A stretch of 64,000 nt of DNA, taken from Robiginitomaculum sp. (GTDB lineage Bacteria; Pseudomonadota; Alphaproteobacteria; Caulobacterales; Maricaulaceae). Below are positions 54,165-64,000 of the stretch, one piece after another; position 1 is the first letter of the stretch, and each line of letters opens with the position of its first letter. A model generated the notes under the pieces. The model was not told the DNA's origin, made no database searches, and worked only from the letters and a program-made list of their open reading frames with translations. Location: contig JAKIUV010000002.1 of the NCBI GenBank assembly GCA_021647375.1, forward strand, positions 6,480 to 70,479, read 5' to 3'. The translations under genes were made by a program, and so were the position numbers.

Positions 54165-55646
54165 TTAATCCGCCACCATCTCGCGCACCGCCGCCACTAT
54201 ATCCGCCCTCGCCGCCGTCTTCTGTGCAGGGCGTGAGGATTTCCCTTCTTCATTTGTCTTGATGGCTTTGGCCATTTGGGCGCCGAGGGCCAGGTCTTTT
54301 ATGGTGACCTCGCCGTTCGCCATTTCGTCACTACCAATAAGCACGGCGAGTTTTACGCCTCGGTTGTCGGCGTATTTTAGCTGTTTGCCTACATTGCCTG
54401 CGCCGATGAAAACTTCGGTGCGGATATTTGCGGCGCGCAGTTCTGCGGCGATTTTGAAATATTCACCCATGAGGGATTTATCAAATACGCAAATCATGAC
54501 GGGCGGCTTGCCTGCATTTTCAACGAGACCCATACGCGACAGGGCAGCAGCAAAGCGCGACACGCCGAAAGAATATCCGGTGGCGGGCACGGCTTGACCC
54601 ATAAATCTGGATACCAATCCGTCATAGCGACCACCGCCGCCGACCGAGCCGATGCGTACCGGACGGCCTTTCGTATCTTTGATGTCGGCGAGCAATTCAG
54701 CCTCGAACACGGGCCCAGTATAATAGCCCAGCCCGCGCACGATAGAGGTGTCGAACACCACCCGGTCGGGGCCGTAATCACAGGCGGTCAATATGTCGTC
54801 GATGAGTTTTAACTCGCTTACGCCCGCCTTGCCCTGGCTGGACGATCCCATCAGGGCTTCCAGTGTGCGCAGGGTTTCGCCCCTATCCGTATCGCTGGCC
54901 GTAGTGAACCCCAGCACGGCTTTGATGGCACTGGCGTCCAATTTTGCCCCCTCGGTGAACGCTCCGCTATCATCTTTGCGCCCCTCACCGAGCAATGCCG
55001 CTACACCGTCAGCACCCAGCCTGTCGAGTTTATCAATAGAGCGCAGGACTTGCAGACGCTGCACCGCGCCCGCGTCCGTATTCGGCACGCCAGCGCTTTC
55101 CAATATGCCGTCCAAGAGTTTGCGGTTATTGGCGCGCACCATATATTGGTCGCGCTTGAGGCCGACCGCAGACATTACATCCGCCGCCATCATAATCATT
55201 TCGGCGTCCGCCGCCGCGCCCGGTGCGCCGACACTATCGGCGTCGCACTGGATAAATTCCCGAAACCGTCCCGGCCCCGGTTTTTCGTTGCGCCACACAG
55301 AACCCGCCTGATAACGGCGATAAGGTTTGGGCAGGTTTTGGTAATTCTCCGCCACATAACGCGCCAGAGGTGCCGTGTGGTCATAGCGTAGCGCCATCCA
55401 TTGTTCATCGTCGTCGCGCAGAGCAAATACGCCCGTATTGGGGCGGTCATCATCCGGCAGAAACTTGCCCAGCGCATCCGCATATTCAAACGCAGGCGTT
55501 TGCAAAGGCTCGAACCCGTGTTTGTCATAAACCGCAAATGCCGCTTCAATCAGGCGTGTTTCAGCCCTGAGCACGTCGGAGGATTTATCTTCAAACCCGC
55601 GCGGACGCCGCGCTTTGGGACGCTGTACTTTATTTTTCTTAGCCAT
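54165..55646 (-). CDS. hisS: Histidyl-tRNA synthetase
   Basis: 493 codons. Class II synthetase: motif 1 region FAVYDKHGFEPLQTPAFEYADALGKFL, motif 2 RRYQAGSVWRNEKPGPGRFREFIQCDADSVG, the His-binding GLGYYTGPVFEA, motif 3 GGGGRYDGLVSRFMGQAVPATGYSFGVSRFAAAL, then the C-terminal anticodon-binding domain (EVFIGAGNVGKQLKYADNRGVKLAVLIGSDEMANGEVTIKDL). This is the long alphaproteobacterial form with a basic N-terminus (MAKKNKVQRPKARRPRG). Confidence 0.96.
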   Translation of the reverse strand: MAKKNKVQRPKARRPRGFEDKSSDVLRAETRLIEAAFAVYDKHGFEPLQTPAFEYADALGKFLPDDDRPNTGVFALRDDDEQWMALRYDHTAPLARYVAENYQNLPKPYRRYQAGSVWRNEKPGPGRFREFIQCDADSVGAPGAAADAEMIMMAADVMSAVGLKRDQYMVRANNRKLLDGILESAGVPNTDAGAVQRLQVLRSIDKLDRLGADGVAALLGEGRKDDSGAFTEGAKLDASAIKAVLGFTTASDTDRGETLRTLEALMGSSSQGKAGVSELKLIDDILTACDYGPDRVVFDTSIVRGLGYYTGPVFEAELLADIKDTKGRPVRIGSVGGGGRYDGLVSRFMGQAVPATGYSFGVSRFAAALSRMGLVENAGKPPVMICVFDKSLMGEYFKIAAELRAANIRTEVFIGAGNVGKQLKYADNRGVKLAVLIGSDEMANGEVTIKDLALGAQMAKAIKTNEEGKSSRPAQKTAARADIVAAVREMVAD

Positions 55647-55682
55647 AATAAATCCTAATTCCTACACAGCCCCAGAAATTTA

Positions 55683-55734
55683 TTAAAGAGATTGTTTAAA
55701 GAGGCTCTTCAAAGGGGTTCATTAAAGGGATACA
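55683..55734. repeat. Four degenerate 13-bp tandem repeats
   Basis: Units TTAAAGAGATTGT, TTAAAGAGGCTCT, TCAAAGGGGTTCA, TTAAAGGGATACA follow head to tail, with a decayed fifth (TTAAAATTTCAAT) to 55747. They lie 33 bases upstream of the hisS start and 220 bases upstream of the Panacea gene. Could be iterated protein-binding sites. Confidence 0.7.
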
Positions 55735-55846
55735 TTAAAATTTCAATCCGTAAACCAAATTCCAAAAACGGCATTATAAGAACCCCAGATTTCAACAGGT
55801 CACATGCTTGGGATTTCGCGGGATGATGTTGGCTTTGAAAAGCGAA

Positions 55847-55875
55847 CCCTCAAAAACATTTGATGTTTTTGAGGG
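55847..55875. promoter_or_regulatory. Perfect hairpin upstream of the Panacea gene
   Basis: CCCTCAAAAACAT-TTG-ATGTTTTTGAGGG: 13-bp stem and 3-base loop, ~80 bases upstream of the start. Not followed by T residues. Candidate operator for autoregulation of the downstream pair. Confidence 0.5.
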
Positions 55876-55953
55876 GCGGTATTATGCTTATGTCCATATA
55901 CTTTTGTTAACGATTCTTTATCGTAGAAATGATTTGACTTTTAGTGAGAACGC

Positions 55954-56481
55954 ATGCAGAACATCAATATGGGTAATGATTCTAGATCGGTAGCAAACTT
56001 TATTCTCGACCTATGCGATGAGCAGGGTTTTGAGGTTTCAAATATGAGTCTCAATAAAATTATTTTTTTTGCTCATAGCGATCTGATTGCCACACAAGAG
56101 TGCGCATTGGTAAAAACAACATTTGAGGCGTGGCAGCATGGCCCAGTTCTACCGGCTATTTATCATGAGTTTAAGCGTTATGGCCCTCAGGCAATCAAGT
56201 CCCGAGCCAAGAAGCTTTGCAAGTTTACTGGTGATAAAATTGTAGCGGAATATAATGATCTAATTCACCTTCAACAATTCTTGGGGGGCTGCGTTTCAGT
56301 TTACGGTAGAATGTCTGCCGCACAACTACGCACTCTATCACACGAAAAAGGGGGTGCCTGGGATTATATTTGGCATTCTTCAGAAAAACATAATTTAGGC
56401 ATGAAAATCCCCAACACACTTATTTTTCAAAAGGCTGTCCATAATCTCACAAATACGGAGCAAAACAATAGTGTCAATTAA
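55954..56481 (+). CDS. Panacea-domain (DUF4065) antitoxin-like protein
   Basis: 175 codons (an ATG at 55969 is an alternative). Panacea/DUF4065 marks: VANFILDLCDEQGFEVSNMSLNKIIFFAHSDLI and FEAWQHGPVLPAIYHEFKRYGPQAI, with the W-x-GPV-x-P-x-Y-x2-F-x3-G pattern. This domain is the antitoxin part of SocA in Caulobacter and of PanA antitoxins paired with many unrelated toxins. The next gene overlaps by 11 bp, the arrangement of a two-gene toxin-antitoxin operon. The pair has markedly lower GC than its neighbours (19 of 60 bases at 56041-56100), a sign of transfer. Confidence 0.85.
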   Translation: MQNINMGNDSRSVANFILDLCDEQGFEVSNMSLNKIIFFAHSDLIATQECALVKTTFEAWQHGPVLPAIYHEFKRYGPQAIKSRAKKLCKFTGDKIVAEYNDLIHLQQFLGGCVSVYGRMSAAQLRTLSHEKGGAWDYIWHSSEKHNLGMKIPNTLIFQKAVHNLTNTEQNNSVN

Positions 56482-57178
56482 CGAAATTCAAAGAGCGCCT
56501 TCGGCTCTACATCTTGCTTATAATTTAGGTAATTCTGCAACTGAAACCGCAAACAATGTTATGCGTTTAAAGGATGCTCGCCCGCCCTCTATAACACCAT
56601 CAATACGAATTTATGCTGAAGCCCTTTTAACTGACCGTATGACATTGGAAGAATTGGAAACTCAAGCAAAGTTAATAAAATATAAGGTAGTGAGAAATGC
56701 GGTTCTTGAAGTTTTACCTCTTTTACAGGAGTTTTCTGAGACACACGAAATTACTTGGTTTAAAAAAGCCTCTAAATACCCTTTCCGAATAACTAAAGGG
56801 ATCGATGTCCCAGTTCAACCTCTTGGGTTCGGGCGGATCGATGGTAAAGTTCAGGCGGTATTCTCCCCTTTTTGGAAAAATATTGCTCATAGTGTCAACC
56901 AATTCCGGACTGCTATTACTTTGATTCAACGTGGCTATATAGATCAAATGGATGGTGATATTGAAGCGTTTCTTTGGCTGGAAACTACTCAGACGACCGA
57001 AAGCAGGGGTAGAGAACTTGCTGTTCGTGACCACGCTACAGCCGACCAACTTACAGAATTAGAATATTATGGCATGGTGCAAAATTTAATTGATGCTATT
57101 GCTATAGTTAAAGCCGAATGGACGCCAAAGCGTAATAAGATTCAGCCAACAGACGAACCAAATCCATTCGGGTTTTAA
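56471..57178 (+). CDS. Unknown protein paired with the Panacea gene; candidate toxin
   Basis: 235 codons from a GTG at 56471 with GGAG at 56457-56460, overlapping the Panacea stop by 11 bp. I recognise no domain. It is soluble, with an N-terminal helical half (about residues 40-95: SIRIYAEALLTDRMTLEELETQAKLIK, VVRNAVLEVLPLLQEFSETHE) and a second half with aromatic-rich stretches (VFSPFWKNIAH, FLWLETTQTTESRGRELAVRDHATADQLTELEYYGMVQNLIDA) and a Pro-rich tail (PTDEPNPFGF). No catalytic motif or membrane segment is evident. By position it would be the partner neutralised by the Panacea protein. A QLTELEYY stretch (193-200) is only loosely like a sliding-clamp-binding motif. Confidence 0.7.
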   Translation: MSINEIQRAPSALHLAYNLGNSATETANNVMRLKDARPPSITPSIRIYAEALLTDRMTLEELETQAKLIKYKVVRNAVLEVLPLLQEFSETHEITWFKKASKYPFRITKGIDVPVQPLGFGRIDGKVQAVFSPFWKNIAHSVNQFRTAITLIQRGYIDQMDGDIEAFLWLETTQTTESRGRELAVRDHATADQLTELEYYGMVQNLIDAIAIVKAEWTPKRNKIQPTDEPNPFGF

Positions 57179-57286
57179 AGTTTAGCTGTCGGGAGGAGCG
57201 GAGACGAGTATCTAAAGGATAAAAGCGGGTTTGGGGGATGTAGTTTGTTGTTTTTAGTAAAATGTTACCACCTCTAACCCCGCTCT

Positions 57287-57366
57287 CCCCTGCGTATGCA
57301 GGGGTCTATTGCCGGACCATCAATTGTAAAAAATGCTCATAGATGGATACCTGCATACGCAGGTAT
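57287..57366. repeat. Two related palindromes (REP-like) downstream of the Panacea pair
   Basis: CCCCTGCGTATGCAGGGG (57287-57304) and ATACCTGCATACGCAGGTAT (57347-57366), each near-perfect and sharing CCTGCRTAYGCAGG, in head-to-opposite order with 42 bases between. This resembles paired REP elements and sits between the convergent unknown gene and pgi. Confidence 0.75.
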
Positions 57367-57455
57367 GAGCGATGTGTGGGGGAATGCATATGTCCTAAAG
57401 CTCTGTAAGGATGGATTTTTACTAACATCCCCACCAAGAACAAACCAACTACCCC

Positions 57456-59021
57456 CTATTCGCCCCCCTGGGCGTTTCTTGCTCGGGTTATTAGTGCCGA
57501 TGTGGAGCTGTCGTGCTTAGCCGTTTCTCCGTTTTGTAGTTCGCTCAAAATGGTTCCGGCCAATTCTTTGCCCAGCTCCACCCCCCATTGGTCGAAGGCG
57601 TTTATGTTCCAGATTATGCTCTGGACGAAGACTTTGTGTTCATAGGCGGCAATGAGGGCGCCGAGGGTGTGGGCATCGAGGCGCTCAAGCACTATTGTCG
57701 TGGACGGGCGGTTGCCGGGGAATGTTTTGTGGGGCGCGAGGGCATTTATGTCTGATTTACTCAGGCCTTTAGCTTTGAGTTCTGTCCGTACTTCAGCTTC
57801 GGATTTTCCCCGCATCAGGGCTTCACTTTGGGCAAAGCAATTGGCCAGCAAGGCAAGGGTGTGTGCGGGGCGGTTTTCATGGTCGGTTAGGACGGCGATA
57901 AAATCTACGGGCGTAATTTGTGTGCCCTGATGCAATTGCTGGAAGAATGCGTGTTGGGCATTGGCACCCTCGTCGCCCCAGACCACCGGGTTGGTATCAA
58001 CTGATGCGCTACCGTCTGTTGTCACCGACTTACCGTTCGATTCCATTTCGAGCTGTTGCAGAAAACTGGAGAGTTTGCGCAAACGTCTGGCATAAGGCAC
58101 GACGGCTCTGGTTTTAAGCCCAAGAAAATTATTGTTCCAAATATCTGTAAGCGCCAACATGACGGGGAGGTTCTTTTCTAGGGGGGCGGTTTGAAAATGC
58201 GCATCCATAGAGGCCGCACCCGCGAGGAGATCGTCGAACATATCTGGGCCATATGCCAATTGCAGAGATAGCCCCACAGCCGACCACAGCGAAAACCGCC
58301 CGCCGACCCAATCCCAAAACTCGAATATCTGCGCGGGGTCTAGGCCGAAATCCACCGCCGCGTCTTTATTCGCCGTCACTGCAACCATATTGTCGCTAGT
58401 AAATTTCCCGAGCCAGTCCCGCGCCGCCTCGCCGTTCATCCGGGTTTCCTGGGTGCCAAAAGATTTGGAGACAATGACCACCAAAGTCGTCGCAGGGTTC
58501 AGCCCGGCCAGCGCATCATTGATAGATGCCCCGTCGACATTATTGGCAAAACGCAAATCCAGTGCAGGTTTACCGCTAGCAGCGAACCCGTCCGCCAACA
58601 AGCGCGGCCCTAAATCCGAGCCGCCAATGCCAATATGAACCACGGTTTGGTATTTACCCTCAGTACATATGTCTTCAGCAAATTTACGGGTACGCGTGCG
58701 CATGTCTTTGACTAGTTTTTGGGTAGCTTTGTCATGGCTAGAGCCACGCAAAGCCGGATGCAAAACCGCCCGCTTTTCTGTGAAATTCAAGGGCAGGCCT
58801 GCGAATAAATCTGCGCGCTTTTCTGCGACATTCTTATCTTGCGCCAAAGCCAGTAAAGCTTGCACCACATCGGTTGTTATCCGCTGTTTAGAGAAATCTG
58901 CAAAAATGCCGCCGACCTGAAAACTCATGCTTTCCGCCCGAGTTGCGTCGCCCGCAAACATGTCGTTCAGGGGCGGCAAGCCCGCATCAGCCAGTTTTCG
59001 TAATTGCGTCCAATTGCTCAT
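57456..59021 (-). CDS. pgi: Glucose-6-phosphate isomerase
   Basis: 521 codons. Interconverts glucose-6- and fructose-6-phosphate. PGI motifs: VHIGIGGSDLGPRLLADGFAA, VIVSKSFGTQETRMNGEAARDWL, FEFWDWVGGRFSLWSAVGLSLQLAYG, MESNGKSVTTDG, PVVWGDEGANAQHAFFQQLHQGTQITPVDFI, and the catalytic Lys region FDQWGVELGKELA. Length slightly below E. coli PGI (549). Single gene, downstream of dsbD-like in transcription by 29 bases. Confidence 0.97.
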   Translation of the reverse strand: MSNWTQLRKLADAGLPPLNDMFAGDATRAESMSFQVGGIFADFSKQRITTDVVQALLALAQDKNVAEKRADLFAGLPLNFTEKRAVLHPALRGSSHDKATQKLVKDMRTRTRKFAEDICTEGKYQTVVHIGIGGSDLGPRLLADGFAASGKPALDLRFANNVDGASINDALAGLNPATTLVVIVSKSFGTQETRMNGEAARDWLGKFTSDNMVAVTANKDAAVDFGLDPAQIFEFWDWVGGRFSLWSAVGLSLQLAYGPDMFDDLLAGAASMDAHFQTAPLEKNLPVMLALTDIWNNNFLGLKTRAVVPYARRLRKLSSFLQQLEMESNGKSVTTDGSASVDTNPVVWGDEGANAQHAFFQQLHQGTQITPVDFIAVLTDHENRPAHTLALLANCFAQSEALMRGKSEAEVRTELKAKGLSKSDINALAPHKTFPGNRPSTTIVLERLDAHTLGALIAAYEHKVFVQSIIWNINAFDQWGVELGKELAGTILSELQNGETAKHDSSTSALITRARNAQGGE

Positions 59022-59050
59022 GGCCGCTTTATAGGGGCAAAAGGTTAACT

Positions 59051-61222
59051 CTATTTTGCGTTTTCAAGATTTGCCTTCTCCACTGCTTTTTCAATTATTT
59101 CATAATTCAGGATTTGCGGTAGGATTTGCGGTGATGTGTCATCCCTACCCGGCTCATATACCAGATAAAGCGGCACACCCGAACGCCCCTGCCGCGCCAG
59201 TTCCTTGGTGATTGCATCATCGCGGCTTGTCCAATCAGCGACCAAAGTTTTAACGCCGTATTTTGCAAATAATTCTTGGGTCTGTGGTTTATTGATAGCG
59301 CCAACTTCGTTGACTTTACAGGTAATGCACCAAGCGGCGGTGAAATCTACGAACACAATATGCCCATCGGCGCGCAGTTCCGCCACCCGCTCTGGTGACC
59401 AGACACTTGTTTGTGGCAAGGTGGATAATTCCTGTTCGCGCGCGGCTTCACCTAAATCTTTGACGAAATATCCAGCGAGTAAAACACTCATAGCCAAGGC
59501 GATTTTGGCCATCATGCTTTTGTATTTCCAAAGCCAGACGGCAAAACCAACCAATAGCATAGCTCCCAATATCCGCCAGACGCCATTTGTACCCGTTTGG
59601 GCACTCAATACCCAGACCAACCAGACAGCGGCGGCGAGCATGGGGAAGGCCAAGAATTGTTTAAACGTGTCCATCCACGGCCCCGGCTTGGGCAAACGTG
59701 CCAGCAAGCCCGGCGCATAGGACAGAGCCAAAAACGGCAAAGCAAAACCTGCGCCCAGCGCTATAAAGACAAAGATTAACATCAAGGCTGGTTGCGCAAA
59801 AGCAAAGCCCAGCGCCCCAGCCATAAATGGTGCGGTACACGGTGTGGCCACAACGACGGCCAAAACACCGGTAAAAAACGCCCCCTTGGCTCCGCCGCTT
59901 GTCGCCAAATCGGAACCGGTATTTTGCACAGAGCCGCCAATTTGGAACACACCAAATAAATTAAGCGCGATAACAAAGAACAACAAAGCCAGCGCTCCTA
60001 CCAGTACAGGATTTTGCAATTGGAAGCCCCAGCCAATGCCCGCTCCGCCTGCCTTGAGCGCCAAAATAACCACAGCTAAAGTCAAAAATGACAGCATAAC
60101 CCCCGCCGTATACAGCCAGCCATGCTTTCGGATAACACTGCGGTCTTCGTGGGCAGCGCGGGCAAAACCGAGTGCTTTAAGCGACAAAACCGGGAACACG
60201 CAGGGCATCAGGTTCAAGATAAGCCCGCCGATAAATGCACCGACTAACGCTGCCCACAACCCTATTGCGTTCCCAGCCCCCCCGCCAGACTTTGTGCCAG
60301 ATTTTGTGTCAGCCTTAACCCTGCCAATATCAATACGCGCGCCCGCCTGAACATCAACGACAATACCGCGCCTTTGCCAGCTTCCATCAATTTTCTCTTG
60401 AAACGCCAGCACCGCCGGAAAATTTTTAACGCCGTCCGCAAGCCCGAAGCTAGGTTCTAGTTTAAACCGCAAACCTGTGTCTCCCCGCAGGGTTATCTGT
60501 GCAGCGCTCGCCTCTATTAGGTCTTGCTCATAGGGTAGGAAATACAGGTTACGGATAGTTCCGAAATCAAGTTCACCGCCCGCAATATCTACCTGTAAAG
60601 AACCGTCGGCCAGCACGGCGGAGGCTAGTAGGTTTTCTGGCTTGGGTGCGTTTTTGATTGTCCGGGAAATATTGGCATCCCAGCGCCCGTCTTTCACGGG
60701 CTCCGCGCCCATTTCGGTTATGACAAGGGAAAGCTCCAGCTCTGCCATTTCGGGTAAACAAACCTCGTAACAAACAAGATAAGAGGCTTGCGCTTTGATG
60801 ATAATAACCTGTCCTGGCTTTGCGTCTTTGGAAATGTGCAAAGGCATGGGCAGGAGGAGACGATCCTCAAAGGCATAACTAACAATAGGTCCGGTGGAAA
60901 TAATTTCGGGTAATGGCCAGATAATGTCGCCTATTGTCACTATGCCCGGATCATCCCCTAATTTCTCCTGCTCTAATATCTCGAAACGTATTTCAGCAGG
61001 CATACCCGGCCCGCCCGCATTACGCCAATAGGTGTGCCAATGCTCCTCTAGGCGCAAAGATAAAGCAATATGCAAGTCTTGCCCCGGCGCGGCTGTATCG
61101 TGGGACGTCACCAATTGCGCCACCGCCCGCCCGGATTTCACAGGCACAGACTCCGCTGCTTGTGGTGAGGGCGCAAACAAGACGACCACCAAGGCCAAAC
61201 ATATAAACAAAAAATTCCGCAT
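59051..61222 (-). CDS. DsbD/ScsB-like thiol:disulfide transmembrane reductase
   Basis: 723 codons from the ATG at 61220-61222, which opens a signal peptide (MRNFLFICLALVVVLFAPSPQAAE); an ATG at 61234 is possible, and the frame to 61354 is unsupported. An N-terminal periplasmic DsbD-alpha-like domain (LRLEEHWHTYWRNAGGPGMPAEI, SYLVCYEVCLPEMAEL) is followed by an eight-helix DsbD membrane domain (LMPCVFPVLSLKALGFARAA; TPCTAPFMAGALGFA, with its redox cysteines) and a C-terminal thioredoxin-like domain with active site WCITCKVNE. It moves electrons from cytoplasmic thioredoxin to periplasmic thiol proteins. The long N-terminus is nearer ScsB than E. coli DsbD (565). Confidence 0.9.
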   Translation of the reverse strand: MRNFLFICLALVVVLFAPSPQAAESVPVKSGRAVAQLVTSHDTAAPGQDLHIALSLRLEEHWHTYWRNAGGPGMPAEIRFEILEQEKLGDDPGIVTIGDIIWPLPEIISTGPIVSYAFEDRLLLPMPLHISKDAKPGQVIIIKAQASYLVCYEVCLPEMAELELSLVITEMGAEPVKDGRWDANISRTIKNAPKPENLLASAVLADGSLQVDIAGGELDFGTIRNLYFLPYEQDLIEASAAQITLRGDTGLRFKLEPSFGLADGVKNFPAVLAFQEKIDGSWQRRGIVVDVQAGARIDIGRVKADTKSGTKSGGGAGNAIGLWAALVGAFIGGLILNLMPCVFPVLSLKALGFARAAHEDRSVIRKHGWLYTAGVMLSFLTLAVVILALKAGGAGIGWGFQLQNPVLVGALALLFFVIALNLFGVFQIGGSVQNTGSDLATSGGAKGAFFTGVLAVVVATPCTAPFMAGALGFAFAQPALMLIFVFIALGAGFALPFLALSYAPGLLARLPKPGPWMDTFKQFLAFPMLAAAVWLVWVLSAQTGTNGVWRILGAMLLVGFAVWLWKYKSMMAKIALAMSVLLAGYFVKDLGEAAREQELSTLPQTSVWSPERVAELRADGHIVFVDFTAAWCITCKVNEVGAINKPQTQELFAKYGVKTLVADWTSRDDAITKELARQGRSGVPLYLVYEPGRDDTSPQILPQILNYEIIEKAVEKANLENAK

Positions 61223-61420
61223 CCATAACCCCATAGCCGAGCCAATAAAAAACATAAAGCCCAATCGGCACATATCACATAAGTATGATGATGACGTTAC
61301 GAAGAAGAGGTCGCGCCCATATGGACCACTATAAAATAAAAATTGGTGAAGCAAGTTTGTTCCGCGTCACATTTATCAGGCACAGTCACTTTAATATATT
61401 CGCCCCATGCCGTATATTAT

Positions 61421-61786
61421 TTATATCCATGCCTTGACGTTGGAAAAGTTCTTTTTCCCTTCATGGCCCGTTATTGCAATATCGCGCGGCTCAAGAATAA
61501 GTACACAGACCTCATGCTCTGCATAAGGTTTATGCTCGACGCCTTTTGGCACAACAAACATCTCACCCGGCGCAATATTGACAGCCCCGCCGCGAAAATC
61601 TATCCGCAAATTGCCCGTAATAACTATGAAGACCTCATCCGTGTCCTCATGACTGTGCCAGACAAAATCGCCTTTTAATTTCTCCAATAGGAATTGCGTA
61701 CCGTTCATCTCTGCAATGACTTTGGGTTCCCATTGGCGCTTAATCAGGCTAAATTTATCTGCAAAATTGATTGATGTATATGTCAT
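61421..61786 (-). CDS. Cupin-domain protein
   Basis: 121 codons from the ATG at 61784-61786, preceded by GGAGC. A single small cupin: metal-ligand motif 1 FVWHSHEDTDEVFIVITGNLRIDFRGG (HxHx4E) and motif 2 PGEMFVVPKGVEHKPYAEHEV (His). Possibly a sugar-isomerase or sensor-type cupin; function not deducible. Stand-alone. Confidence 0.85.
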   Translation of the reverse strand: MTYTSINFADKFSLIKRQWEPKVIAEMNGTQFLLEKLKGDFVWHSHEDTDEVFIVITGNLRIDFRGGAVNIAPGEMFVVPKGVEHKPYAEHEVCVLILEPRDIAITGHEGKKNFSNVKAWI

Positions 61787-62057
61787 ATTATGCGCTCCAA
61801 TAAGAACGCATAATATCAATATTTATTTCAGCTTTACATAGATTTTTTAAGGTGGTTTGCGTTATTATCCAAACCAATGTAAAGCGTAACCGCTAATCAT
61901 AGTAGAAATGAGAGGCACCATCACTCAGCACCGTAGTGCCAGCGACAAAACACCCCTACTTATATAGACTTAAAATAGGCTCTTTCTTGTGCCGCCCTTT
62001 GTAACAAATCTTATGCGGTAGCTGGGGACAAGCCCATATTGTTTTCTTGATTACAGT

Positions 62058-64000
<1,943 letters not shown>

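Larger units (their letters stand above)
55647..55953. other. Regulatory region upstream of the Panacea gene
   Basis: About 307 low-GC bases between hisS and the Panacea gene, without a supported gene. It holds four 13-bp tandem repeats (55683-55734) and a perfect 13-bp-stem hairpin (55847-55875). The promoter of the downstream pair should lie between that hairpin and 55954. Confidence 0.6.

Noticed and set aside
55683..55747. 13-bp tandem repeats as a CRISPR array
   Set aside because: Units are adjacent without spacers, too short and degenerate, and no cas genes are present.

Overview
The window is about 64 kb of one replicon from an alphaproteobacterium. LptD, the alpha-type HisS, a CpdR-like response regulator, a TacA-like sigma-54 activator, and the split PntAA/PntAB/PntB transhydrogenase behind a small aa3-oxidase subunit IV-like protein point to the Caulobacterales/Hyphomonadaceae/Robiginitomaculaceae side of the class. 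TonB-dependent uptake and a complete type II secretion operon suggest an aquatic heterotroph. The assignment rests on gene content and recognised families only. Coding density is high, and many genes in runs overlap by 1-4 bp.

Layout. 1-13 kb: the 3' part of a secreted PD40/amidohydrolase protein, a single-domain prepilin peptidase (gspO), and a tightly overlapping minus-strand operon gspC-D-E-F-G-H-I-J-K-L-M that ends in a lipoprotein where gspN would be. 13-21 kb: a valine/isobutyrate degradation cluster (aldehyde dehydrogenase, mmsB, 3-hydroxyisobutyryl-CoA hydrolase, isobutyryl-CoA dehydrogenase, mmsA), broken by a Sel1-repeat gene and carrying two copies of a ~150-bp palindromic intergenic element. 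21-27 kb: lptD, a small ParB-like protein and a Rieske oxygenase/DUF1330/ALDH/YciI-like operon with an operator-like dyad. 27-38 kb: lipoprotein, pyrD, tRNA-Val(GAC), cpdR-like, N-formylglutamate amidohydrolase, DUF454, pnt operon, TacA-like regulator and an LbtU-like outer-membrane protein.

38-50 kb is the most accessory part. A VapBC-type module lies beside a csaA gene split by a 303-bp MITE with near-perfect terminal inverted repeats and a TA target duplication; removing the MITE plus one TA restores the csaA frame exactly. A seven-gene minus-strand run follows (nitrilase-fold protein lacking the catalytic Cys, ALDH, MFS transporter, unknown multi-pass protein, PD40 lipoprotein, TonB-dependent receptor, ChaN-like lipoprotein) and looks like an uptake and oxidation system for an unknown substrate.

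50-64 kb: pyrC, xthA, lolA, DUF1223, hisS, a low-GC island with a Panacea-domain antitoxin-like gene overlapping an unrecognised 235-codon gene (candidate toxin-antitoxin pair), pgi, a DsbD-like gene, a cupin and a 5'-incomplete gyrB. The gyrB changes abruptly in base composition and family character part-way through, so it is either an intragenic recombinant or an assembly chimera. No rRNA genes, CRISPR arrays, prophage or full insertion sequences were seen.
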